The translations under genes were made by a program, and so were the position numbers. Below, in pieces: positions 12,165-50,183 of a stretch of 62,000 bases of DNA. Below the pieces are notes generated by a model. It searched no databases. It was not told the DNA's origin and saw nothing but the letters and a program-made list of their open reading frames with translations. This DNA comes from Glandiceps talaboti (taxonomy: Eukaryota; Hemichordata; Enteropneusta; Spengelidae), in NCBI RefSeq assembly GCF_964340395.1, contig NC_135549.1, positions 17,547,342 through 17,609,341 on the forward strand, in the 5' to 3' direction. Every line of letters begins with the position of its first letter. Within the stretch, counting starts at the first letter, position 1.

Positions 12165-12262
12165 ACATCGTCGTAAACCACAGTCTATTTTACGGCACCG
12201 TTCAAGACCGGCCAAGTGTGTCGCCGAAGAAAAAACCGCTCATGGTTTGTGAGAATTTTTTC
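12165..12262 (+). mobile_element. Half copy of a fold-back element
   Basis: Contains CGTCGTAAACCACAG, TTTTACGGCACCGTTCAAGA and a degenerate end TGGTTTGTGAGAATT, matching the right arm of the complete element at 26,778-27,040. Confidence 0.55.
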
Positions 12263-12408
12263 ACAAGTATCTGTCGTGTCATACATAGGGCCACCTCACT
12301 CCCACCTTGATAAAACAGCCTCACTTCGGAACATCGGTGACTTTCGTACTTTTTGAGGGACTGTACCTGCATTGTCAATAATTCGTGCATCTGTATTGAG
12401 GAATAAGC

Positions 12409-12410
12409 GT

Positions 12411-12441
<31 letters not shown>

Positions 12442-12447
12442 CATACA
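12409..12447. repeat. (CA)n microsatellite
   Basis: An interrupted run of CA dinucleotides. Frames through it are not genes. Confidence 0.9.
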
Positions 12448-13920
12448 CAGAGGAACACACAAAAGACTGACATGCATTCATTACGGAACTCATGAAGTCA
12501 CTAAAATTTTGTTTTAATTTCTTTAAATTTAAAGAAAAATACCATGATATCCAAACAGGAAAATTTTAAGGATTGTCATTTAAAAATATTTGTCTGTCTA
12601 TCTGTCTGTCTATGTAAATTACTTCTTTCTTTCTATCTGTGGACACTGTATCTGAAAAACCACTATCACTGTATCAATTCGAATAAAAGTGTAATGTGGG
12701 TATACTAGTCGTGTTTTCTTTTGAGGAATGGCAAAAATAAAAATGTAAACGTCTTTATATGAATGGGTTCTTTGCACAAATAACGATTTTTGCATTAGGC
12801 AAGATTTAAAGCTAAGAATTTCTCCTTTACGAAAAATATTCCGTTAACATCTGGTAGCAAACAATGGGTAGTTGTAACACTTGGTGGTACCACAGCCACT
12901 GTATCTAGTACTGTCGAGGCAGAACTGCCGGAATGTAAATCGCTGCACATTATCACGCCCTCACGCGGCGAGATAAAATTTATGGTTGTAAATTCACATC
13001 AACAATGTCCTCTCTGTAAACCCACCGATGAAATAATAATGTCATCTTTGGAGTATTTGGCTTCTGTGGTTATCTGCAAAAAATGAAGAAATCTCATCAC
13101 AAAGAGCAAACTTGTGCGTCTAGATGACAGTTTTACTTTTCGCGTTATCATGACCGTGACACGTCGTCGTAAAATGACACCCGTGACTTAAGTAATAAAC
13201 GTACGAAAATGATCTCATCCTCATCCCATTTTTTTGCGGCGTTTTGGTTATATCTGTTTTACTTCTCGCTATTTCTGACAAAATAAGAACGCATTTTCTT
13301 ATTTTTTTGCGATACCTGCGGTAGTTTTTTCTTCTTCAAATTTAAGCAATTTGGAACATTGATTAAGTCATGAGGGCCCCATAGTTAATACTTGAATAAG
13401 AAAATGACCGCAGGGACGGCGTAATTTAGCACATAATTCCACTCAAATCGTGAGTCTCAGACTCATTACCTAGTCTATCTGGCTTTGCTGTAGAGTTGGA
13501 ATCCTATAGTTTTAATACTTTTGAGTATGAGTGCAAAACACCGGACAACAATAAAAAGCGGGAAAAAACGGTACAAATATCGCAACAAATCCGTGGTGAT
13601 CTCTAGTACGAACTTTGTATGAAACCAAACTTTCATAAATCACACTGTAAGCAAACGGTACACCTGGGTAGAGAAAAACAATTATGTACAAAGATTTATT
13701 TACTCAAAGAACGTGTGTTCAGACAAACATCATACATTCCTCGACGTACCTGTATATCATGCTGAGTTGTATTGATTTCCAGTTTTGCGACTAGTTCATC
13801 ATTTTGCTTTACAATATTTGGCTGCAAGACATCAGTATTATTGCCAACCCTTAGATATACGTCCAAGGCAAATACAGAGCGACCAAACCATGACGACCAC
13901 GTGTCTGAGTACTTATAGTA
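12448..13920. other. Unassigned, upstream of gene 3
   Basis: No convincing exon, RNA gene or element. A short (CTGT/CTAT) run lies at 12,590-12,615. This would be the 5' flank of gene 3; no match to the upstream block of genes 1 and 2 was found. Confidence 0.4.
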
Positions 13921-32126
<18,206 letters not shown>

Positions 32127-33087
32127 CAACAATGTGCCTGTATGACAAGCGGGCATTAACAAGTCATTTATAAATCATCAAGACTAATATATACACGCTC
32201 ATGTAGAAAGTTGTAATATCTAGATTTCAGTAGTCAGATATGTGAGTTTATTTTGATGAAAATTTAGCTATTGTTAAGTAAGGAAGTGTTCTATTTCAGA
32301 TCAGTCAACTCAAACTATCGATGAGTAAGTTTTTGGCTCATAGCCTAGAGTCAAAGTCGTGTGGAGATTGTGAATATCGTTTCCCCTCACAAAGTCAACA
32401 GCCCCATGTGACTTCACTCTAGGCTAATTGTATCACAGTGCAGCTAAAGTGACGGTAAGTGGAGACGAAAAGCATATAGCTGATTCAATATTTCAACAAA
32501 CGAATGGTTCTAGAACATTACGTGAGTTTGAATGTTTATGTAAAACTAAGGCAGAAATAAAAAGAAATGTTTGTTTCCGATAACATGGCTTCAGAAATTA
32601 GGTTAGGTAGGTCAGGATTTTATTTTATTTTTTCCTTCTTTTTTTCGTTGTTGTTGAGAAATTACTTCAACTCTAATACAAGCAAACATACACATTGGTC
32701 ACGTGGTACAAATGTACTTCTGTGATAGATTGATGAGGTGTAAACGAAGACGTATGTGAAGTAGACGAACACAATGTGCAGAATGTACTGTATACATTCA
32801 TCTTAAAAGTATGAAAAGACCTGTTTTCTATGGAACAGGAATTACTAATGATACTTTGGCCAAAAATCCTTCACGGACGAGATAGAAGTAACTTGTCACC
32901 ATTTTACCTTTTTTGAATGTAAAACAATGTTAACGGAAACTCTCAAATTTGTTTATTTGGCCTAGTGTGAAGTCCATACTCAGTGTACTCCAAAAGTTAA
33001 ACTCTAGAGAAAAAATCAAAAGTTCTTGCAGAGTCTGTTTATTCAGGGTTGTGATGATATTATGATTCATTATTAAGAATAGTCAAA
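32127..33087. other. 3' flank of gene 3, unassigned
   Basis: AATAAA occurs at 32,554 and could be a poly(A) signal. Otherwise nothing recognised. Confidence 0.3.
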
Positions 33088-33790
33088 AGATGTACTCTGG
33101 TACGTTACGGTATGTGATTGTGTATAAAAAAATGATATGGGTAAAAGGTAAGATGACATCTCCCAAACGCTATGAAATTAACACCAGTCCTTCACTACAT
33201 AATATCCATTTCAGTATGCAAATTTGGTGATGACGTCATCATTTAAATGTCAAAATTTGTACGTTTTGGAACTATCAAAATCGGGAGGACAAAGACTCCA
33301 GGAATCGCCATATTGAGACATTATACATTATTTTCGATTGTTGTGCTACAATATCTAGGTAGAAAGAAATTTCTAAATTAATCATTTTTAATTGTATGAC
33401 TAATAATCTTTATTTTTTAGCTATATTTGCATAACACTGGTAACTTCAACATCAGATTTACTAAAAAAATGATTAATTTAGAAATTTCATTCTACCTAGA
33501 TATTGCAGCACAACAATCGAAAATAATGTATTATATCTCAATTCGGCGATTTTTGGAGTCTTTGTCCTCGCGATTCTGATAGTTCCAAAATGTGCAGTTT
33601 TTGACATTTAAATGATGACGTCATCATCAAATTTTGCATACAGAAAAAAATTTCACTAGCATCCAAATGGATATTATGTAGTGAAAGACTGGTGTTAATG
33701 TCATAGTGTTTGCAAGATGCTATCTTACCTTTTAACCATATCATTTTTTATACACGATCACAGCCCGTAATGTACCTGAGTACAACAAAG
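33088..33790. mobile_element. 0.7-kb near-palindromic fold-back element
   Basis: Arms of about 300 bp (33,091-33,390 and 33,468-33,785) are inverted copies: GTACTCTGGTAC starts the left arm and GTACCTGAGTAC ends the right. Each arm contains GATGACGTCATC, a CRE-like palindrome. About 80 AT-rich bases form the loop. No coding frame. Confidence 0.9.
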
Positions 33791-36607
33791 TTCATTTACG
33801 TTAACACATCACTAGATAGGGACATCATCTATCATTATCTTTCGTCATGAGACTTATTCTCCTTGACATTCATTCCTTGCTATAAAAGTAGATTTATTAT
33901 CACCCTTTATAATATAAAGCATGTGGCTCTTTTATTTCAAATGAAATTGCATGGGTGTAGTGATTATGATTGTGTAGTGTGAGGGTATTATTGCTTAGAT
34001 TGGTGTTTTCCTAAAGGAACATCATGCTGCTACAAATGTATGAATTAATGCTTTTACAATAAGATAACTTTCCGTAGAGGTAGGGGAAATGTATTCAAAG
34101 TCATAGTGTCATAGTTAGCCTGTAGACAAGGAAAACAACAATCTAAGATATACTACACGCTCCTATGTGTGGGGGAAAAACGCTAATTTCCACGATTGAA
34201 ATATGCGTTGGAAAAAGTCGTTTCACTTTCAAGGACCCGAAGACTTATGTAAATGAAGACTACAAAGACACGTGAAAGAGAAACACATTGGAAGAGTATT
34301 GAAGTATGGGCTTTGAAGTCGTAGAGCTGCGCGAAATGTTCGATAACATGCAAGTAGCCATTAGGGGGCTTGTTGAGAATATCCCCCACCCTCTCCGTAT
34401 AGGCGTCCTACCCTTGGCACCCCTCACTCCTAACGCCGGCAGGAACATTAGATCACAAAACCGCTCATGCGAAGAATATTTTATGATTGTTTTAGGCGGG
34501 TGTCTGGAGTCCTTCACATGTATCATAAGTCATGAGGGTTTCTTGGACGTGTTCGCTGACTCCCACTTGGTGTACTGGGGGCTGAATTACAAAATAGGGT
34601 TTGGGTGTTAATACCCTTGTAAAACGGGAAGGAAAACATCTATGATGAAGGTGTTTCCTGCGTTGGTTAACTTTGTTTTCTCTCGTAATAATATGAGTTA
34701 AACCAATTTTGGGATTATACATGTAAAATATGACGAGGGTAGGTCGCGAGGAATATTTTCAGAACACCTACCCCCTCGTCATTTTACTCTTTGTAAATTC
34801 TTACACGACCAGCACGTGTTGGTTGTCTGCGGCACACTGTCTGTAGTATACTGCCAAACTGTAATAAAAAGGGCACTGTAGCGCATATAACACTTGTTGA
34901 ATCGCATTTGAAGGATAGTTTGATGATAATGAAATTGTTACTAGGTCCGATGATTCTGGTATATGGTGTTTGTTTTTGGTATTGGTTAGAGGGCGGCATA
35001 AAGTTTACATATGGTTTGGTTGCAGGGTAAAGTCACAGTTGGCTGGTTGGAAAGTGATAGTGTGTTTTATGCTGTCAGCCACAATTGTCATACTGTGGAT
35101 AGAGAAGTCAATTAGTACTTGACGCCTTGGGGGAGTTTGTCAGAAATACTGATTTACCTGTACACTGTTGTTGCTCAAACCACGTGCAACCAAAGAAAAA
35201 CAACAGAACAAAAAACGTATCCACGCACAAAAGGTCTTTGATCTTTGAAGGCCAGTTCATTTACCTGCTGCACAGTTTCTTTGATATTTCATAAGTGCGA
35301 TGGCATCTCTTGTTATAACCGACCCAGCTATTCTTGTTATCAATGTTATTAATTTTGCAGTCGCAGTGTCCGGCGTATGAAAGTCAGCTTGGGTCAGTTT
35401 CAGTTTCCATACTAGAATCCACCGTCTGATCCGCTAAACGTACTTTTTGTGAAGGTTTTACTAGAGGATCCGTGGACTGAATTTGAACCATTTTCACACG
35501 ATGAGCAGATACCACCTTTAAACCATTTAATTCCTGTTTGAATACGTTCAACCCTGGGTTAGCGTCAACACACAACATATGCAAAGCATATTATAAAAAA
35601 AAACTATTACAAATGTAAATGGACGGTTTCAGAGAAGAAGTAGAAAATAAAATAAGTTGACGGGTAGATGACAATGAGCAACGAATAACCATCAATTTCA
35701 TTAGCAGCAAAGCTTAAAAGAAACCTGTACGCTGTCCCCCTGTTGTGAAAACAAAGGACCAACAGTAAGTCTTGGAAAAAATACCATCGTCACGCTGGAA
35801 TTTTCCCTAGACTAATACTATTGTGACAAACGGCAAGCCAACTGAGCAAAATGATTTTGGCCTAATTCCTCAAGACCCCCGATATCAAATTGTTCACCAT
35901 TAAACATGCCGTGGCAGTCTTGATGCAAGTTCTAAGATGTTGACATTAGTACTTAAGTTTTCGCTAGACAACCATGGAATAGCTAAGGATTTCTTATTGT
36001 CAACCCACTAGTTCTGAATTGTAATGACACAGTTTGCTTGAGTTTTTCTTTCGTGTGATTTCAGCATTACTGTATGCATTTCCAATCATATAACTGAGAA
36101 CCCGAGCTGTATGTTGGCTTCCATATGGAAGGTCCCACGTTCCTATCTGCATGTAATGTGGCTGACTGAGCGCAACTATAGTGTTTCATTACCCTCAAAT
36201 AAAACAGTCGTAAATATTTTTTGTTCTGCTATTGCATGACTCCCACAATCACAGAAATCAAAGACAATTCAAAATAAAAAAAACAACGTGTGTCCGTGGC
36301 AAGGACTTACACTGAACAGTGAATTAGGAACAAGTTTCAACTCGGTGTTTGGACTTTTAGCCTCACGTATTCGTCAAGTCATGTGTTACGAATACTGGAT
36401 GGATCAATCCGTCATCAAAGACTGGGGGCGAAAATTCATGTGAAAATGGGTGTCTTTGAAAAGTACAAATATCAATTTTAAAATACAAGTAGTTTGATAG
36501 AAACCCTACAGGAGAGGCTAATAGAGTTTATCAAAATACTTATAATTGACCGTGGTGGATGTGTACAGGTCACGCTTCACTTTTTTAAAAATCTTCCATC
36601 ATTGTGC
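33791..36607. other. Intergenic, unassigned
   Basis: 34,727-34,786 can form a hairpin with ATGACGAGGGTAGGT-type arms. A 66-residue minus-strand frame at 35,384-35,584 lacks splice sites or a recognised domain. Nothing else supported. Confidence 0.4.
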
Positions 36608-36644
<37 letters not shown>

Positions 36645-36760
36645 TATGTATGTATGTATGTATGTATGTATGTATGTATGTATGTATGTATGTATGTATG
36701 TGTGTGTGTGTGTGTGTGTGTGTGCGTGCGCGCGTGTGTGTGTGTATATGTGTGTGTGTA
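36608..36760. repeat. (TGCG)n / (TATG)n / (TG)n microsatellite
   Basis: Compound simple repeat. The cysteine-rich frames across it are not genes. Confidence 0.95.
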
Positions 36761-37396
36761 AAATTTTTTTACTCAGTGATCTACATGTTTCATTTGAACC
36801 CTATCTGTACATTTTATCATTTACACTCTAACACATGTGTTCATGTGCAGTGTGTACATTACATGATTTTTGCGTTTTATATATTGTTTATATTTGTCCT
36901 ACGTATTTCATGGGATGTACCAGGACCTAAATGACATTCATTAACCATGAGTTCTACCTTCAAAATAAAAAGTTCACAGATTCTAGAGTTTTGTTATCAT
37001 ACATGCGTGTTTGTTGACGCCCAGGAGGCAATGTGACTGTGTTCTTGGCAAGGGTCGCCAATGAACAATGAATGGGAAACAACTTTCATTGACTCAACTC
37101 GCTATTTCTCGAGTTGGCAATCAAGCGTAATGTATTAATAAAGTGATGTAAAAATTATGAAATGACTCTCCAGAACCCAAAGTTTATATTTTAAAAAAAT
37201 CTTTATTTTCTCAGTGTAGCTGCATTCCTCTTTAATGTCATTCATTAAGTTGTGTCTCGGAAAATATTAGGGTATGGAGTATGCACACTTAAACCATGAA
37301 ATAATTAAATTTGTTGTTGTTGCTCTTTTGCTAGTCTTTCTCATTTTGTAATGTTCAGACCGCTGTGACATGTTTGTGTAGTGGTCTTTAAACAAT

Positions 37397-37397
37397 A

Positions 37398-37456
<59 letters not shown>
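37397..37456. repeat. (ATT)n microsatellite
   Basis: About 20 ATT units. Confidence 0.95.
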
Positions 37457-37457
<1 letters not shown>

Positions 37458-37637
37458 AGCATGCAGAGTTGTTTCTTACGATCATTTTCACTTCTATACC
37501 TCAAGAGCTAGACACAAATTTTCACACTTAGCAAATATTTGATGAAGTCACGTTTGTTCCCTGGATTCAAAGCATGCATATCTCGAGGCAATAGAAGCTA
37601 TTGACGTATGGCCCAGACAACTTGATAGAAGGCTAGC

Positions 37638-37666
37638 TGGGACGGCATTCACATGCAAAATGAAGG
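37638..37666 (+). promoter_or_regulatory. Conserved block upstream of gene 1
   Basis: GGGACGGCATTCACATGCAA lies about 195 bp before the gene 1 ATG. Near-identical sequence precedes both gene 2 first exons at a similar distance. Whether it binds a factor or is only shared ancestry is not known. Confidence 0.4.
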
Positions 37667-37834
37667 GGTTTGGCACCACAAAAGACTGTACAATTTTCCA
37701 TTATTTAGAACCTCTGTTCGGTTACGTAACAGTGTAGGTATATTAGTTCAGTGTCTCTACGTCCTACCCTTTAGTCACAGGATCAGTGTAACTGTTCACT
37801 AGAGCCCTGCTTGGAAGTAAACGGGATACGACAA

Positions 37835-46659
<8,825 letters not shown>

Positions 46660-46735
46660 ATTCGAAGATGTCACAAGATGATGGCATACCAATTGTCTAC
46701 CAAATATAAATGGTTTTAATCAAAGATAATCATAG

Positions 46736-46741
46736 AATAAA
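46736..46741 (+). terminator. Gene 1 poly(A) signal
   Basis: AATAAA 77 bases after the stop codon, followed by AT-rich then T-rich sequence. Confidence 0.6.
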
Positions 46742-47594
46742 TACTGAATTAATCACTGAATTTGATTTATACCAATATCTTCTAAATCCTTTAAACTATC
46801 ATATCAATTTTTGATTTGTGTGTTTGTTTGTTTGTTCATTCCTAGACTGATTGAATAAGTGTAAGATGAAGCGTTCATGTATGACGTATTCAGATATAAT
46901 TGGCGAGTTAACAGGAAATGACGTAATAGAGAAAGTTTACGGACTTTACAACATTTCATCTAAAATTCATATTTACAATTATTCAAGTGATATTTCCATT
47001 TTTAACATATCCGCGAATAAAATCGATTATTCAAACTATTTTCGGTTCATCTTATGACCGTTCATTGATTACTGTAGCGTTGGCAACAGTAAGACTATAA
47101 ATTATGATGTGATATGTATTATATGATAAACATCTCAATGACTTTTCATGTCATATTTTCTATGTACTGTATTAAAGTTATATTCTTTGAAAATATGTTG
47201 TGTCATCTGTCTATCTCTTTGCAATACTGTCTTTTTTTTATATTTATAAGATTTTTATTGGTAACTTCAGTTGTTTACAATATAAGTTGCTCTTGTTTTA
47301 CATAATAAGATGGTGTATTGTTATCCATTTGTTACAGTGCCTTTCAAGTTTGTCTTTGTTAACAGCTATAATATACTCACAGTGATAATTGTATTTCACA
47401 TGGTTCAAGTATAGTGCAAAGTGCGGTTTCAAGTTTTTCATCTTCATAGAGTAAATGTGTCTCTTGGCCAACAGAAGCAAGTGGTTATACAGATTTGTGA
47501 AAGTTATGTTTCCAAATAATATCTCACTGAAGGAGGGCAGGTCGAATAGAGTAAAGCAATTCTTGAAACAATTAAAAAAATCTTGCCAAAACTT
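46742..47594. other. AT-rich intergenic stretch
   Basis: No coding or structural feature supported. It includes what may be the untranslated tail of the minus-strand LINE. Confidence 0.3.
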
Positions 47595-48990
47595 TTAAGT
47601 TTCATTACATGAGTGGAATAAGTGCCTTAAAGTTTCATCATCTCTTTCACAAAAAGTGCAAGCTGGAGAGATCTGCATTCCCCTTCTCTTCAATTCATAA
47701 TTTGTGAACAGAATGTGATGCAGCAATTTGAATTGGAATACTCTCGTTTTAGTGTCTATAGACACAATGAATGGTAGGGTGTAAGTTGTAGCCCAATCCC
47801 CAGTGAAATCATATTCTCTTTCAAAATATTTTTCGCTAATTGGACGGGATTGATTTTGGTGTTGCAGGTCTTTTTTAATTTTAATTTTTGTGATTCGTGA
47901 ATTCTTGATATGGCTATTCAACAGATAATAGTGATCTGATTCAACTTCCACAGGCTGGCCATCTTCATCTAGTTCCTTCCACTCAGGTGAAAGAGCCCGG
48001 ATTATTCCATACAGTTTAATTATATCAATTTGACTCAGACCACCAGCCTGCAGATCATCCCATTGCAACAGTTGACCATTATTGTATAATTTACTTGCAT
48101 AATGAAAACTCTTATCTATCAAATCCTTATAAAATACTGACCTACCCCCAATCAAAATGTTTTTGTTGTTCCAAATCATTTGTTCACCAATATTACAATT
48201 ATCGTCTGAATTAAAGGAAGCCCATGCTTGTAATGCTTCAGTATAAAACAGTGGGAGAGATGTACCAATAAGTCGGGTGTCAAAGTTACACTTAAATAAG
48301 AGATTACCACCCACTGATCTAAGACGCTTGTCAAAGAAGTTTTTCCAGGGGTGCTGGGTATCATCATCCAAATATCGTTTAATAAACATAACCCTAGACA
48401 CTTTATGCATTGCATAAATATCAGGAGCATTTAAGCCCCCTTCACTTATTTCTTTGACCATAATGTTCCTTGCTACTTTATCTCTACCAGCCCACAAGAA
48501 ATTAAAGATCAACTTAGCAATTTTGTCCATAACATCTTTTGGCATGTACTGCATTCTCATAATAAAATTAATTTGTGACATAGCAAATGTTTTCAGAATT
48601 TGTATTTTACCCAATAAGGTAAGTGTTCTTATTTTCCAGCAGTTTAAAACATTTTCGATTCGTTTCAATGGGGATGCAAAATTAAGCTGGTTATTTAGCT
48701 CAAGATCATATGATACATGTACTCCCACTATCTTAATAGGGGTTTCAGGCCATTTAATTTTGAAAGGTTTTTTGTCCTCCTTTTCCACAAACCAAGCCAC
48801 ATTGCCTCAGTCTTGTCAAGATTAATTGTTAGCCCCGATAAAAGATGAAAATTCTCAAGCATTTCAAAAAATACATCACAAGATTTCTCATTTTTCATTA
48901 AGGCATTCTATTAAGTAATCCCACTCGAGCATATCAAATGCTTTTTGGAAATCTACTGCAATTAATACGCCAGGAAGTTTGTTTTCATCA
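47595..48990 (-). mobile_element. L1-like LINE ORF2 with RT core deleted
   Basis: A 401-residue minus-strand frame (47,595-48,800) is the C-terminal half of an L1-clade ORF2: GGLNAPDIYAMHK region, and a cysteine motif C-x2-C-x8-H-x4-C near the end (CTFCERDDETLRHLFHSC). Upstream on the same strand 48,790-48,970 translates to GVLIAVDFQKAFDMLEWDYL (first RT catalytic Asp) and then LLSGLTINLDKTEAMW, the block after YADD. The stretch between them, with GVRQGDP and YADD, is gone. The 5' part is also missing. Confidence 0.85.
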
Positions 48991-49575
48991 GTGAATAACA
49001 AAAGCAATACTGTCTTTACAAGATGGATCAGAACACTGGAAATCGTTCCGTCCTAAGAACATGCGTATAAAGTGTTATCCTAAACGTAAAAATGACTTAG
49101 CTCTAAAATTTGAAGAAAAACTAATTCTGTGCAAAATGAAAAGGGAAAGAGTATTATTCTAATTAACATTAAGTTTATTCTAACTGATTTATATGTATTT
49201 ATTTAAGACGAGGTTAAATTGGTTTTCATCTGTTGGAAAGTTAAGAATTATTGTGTTTTATCTCCAGACGGGGAGACGTAGGGGTAGGATGGAAGTGGGG
49301 TGGAATGGGTAGCATTGGAATGGGTCCCACGTGCGCATGCGTCAATACATCGTCAGCCCTACCTCTGATGATTCCGCTCAATGGTCATGTATGACATATG
49401 CGGATACCTTAATTTGCCAAAAGTAAAACGAATGGCAGCCATATTTGTCATGAAATCCACTATTTGTACATTAACTTATGAATTATATTACATAGACATT
49501 TATTCAACTACTACCCAATACTATTTGATGTAATATCGACTAATTGTACCATGAGAAGACATCTTCACCTTTCAT
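48991..49575. other. Intergenic, unassigned
   Basis: No feature recognised between the LINE and the gene 2 upstream region. Confidence 0.3.
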
Positions 49576-50019
49576 TTGTCCGATAAGGAAACTATCACAG
49601 ATTCTTTACATATTTATAGATTGAAAAACACTCAACATGGAATGGAATGGAATAGAGCATTCAGCATCTTGCTTTCTTGTCTACCTATAAAATGCCTATC
49701 GGTATATTTTTTAACCAGCGATTGTTGTAGACCTAACTATGGATTTCTCTTACCGTGTGATACTGACGAACCTTGTGATGTAAACATTTACGTCGAACTA
49801 AGTACACGGCCTGTCAACGAGTGTATTAATCAATATACCTATCAATCTACATCTTCAGACGAAAATTGCACAAGGAGGGTTCGAGGACCTCGGGTTATGT
49901 GCTATTCTTTTAGTGAATATGTCAGCACTTGTAGACACTGGACGGTATTCACATTCAAAATAGACAAGGTCAGGCATGACAAAGTAATGATAAAACATTT
50001 GTACTATTTATACCCTTGA
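49576..50019 (+). other. Cysteine-rich open frame upstream of gene 2, doubtful
   Basis: A 147-codon frame with many cysteines from about residue 50 (SDCCRPNYGF, PCDTDEPC). No known domain. An acceptor-like TTTTTAACCAG lies just before the cysteine-rich part. Its 3' third overlaps the conserved upstream block and is not kept as a frame in the paralogous region at 50,700, so it may be chance. Confidence 0.2.
49939..49974 (+). promoter_or_regulatory. Conserved block upstream of gene 2 exon 1a
   Basis: GGACGGTATTCACATTCAAA and the following TAGACAAGGTCAGG, 192 bp before the ATG at 50,132. Compare 37,638 and 50,721. Confidence 0.4.
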
Positions 50020-50131
50020 GTATTTGTTTGATCCAGAAGCTCTGCATTTGCTGAATTTGAACTATCGCTACCGAATCGTAGTTCACTGTAACTGTTCTCT
50101 GGAGCTTTGTTTGGAAGGGGAACCGACAACG

Positions 50132-50183
50132 ATGAAAATGTATTGTGTCTTGGTTTGTCTGTTTGTAGCGACTGTTGTGTCAG
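50132..50183 (+). CDS. Gene 2 exon 1a, signal peptide
   Basis: MKMYCVLVCLFVATVVS with one base left before donor GTAGGT. The preceding leader (TAACTGTTCTCTGGAGCTTT) matches the gene 1 leader. Confidence 0.7.

Noticed and set aside
35384-35584. 66-residue minus frame with a normal-looking composition
   Set aside because: No acceptor upstream, no recognised domain, no second exon nearby.
49576-50019. 147-residue frame considered as an independent cysteine-rich gene
   Set aside because: Not kept in the paralogous upstream region and overlaps the putative promoter block; left only as a doubtful feature.
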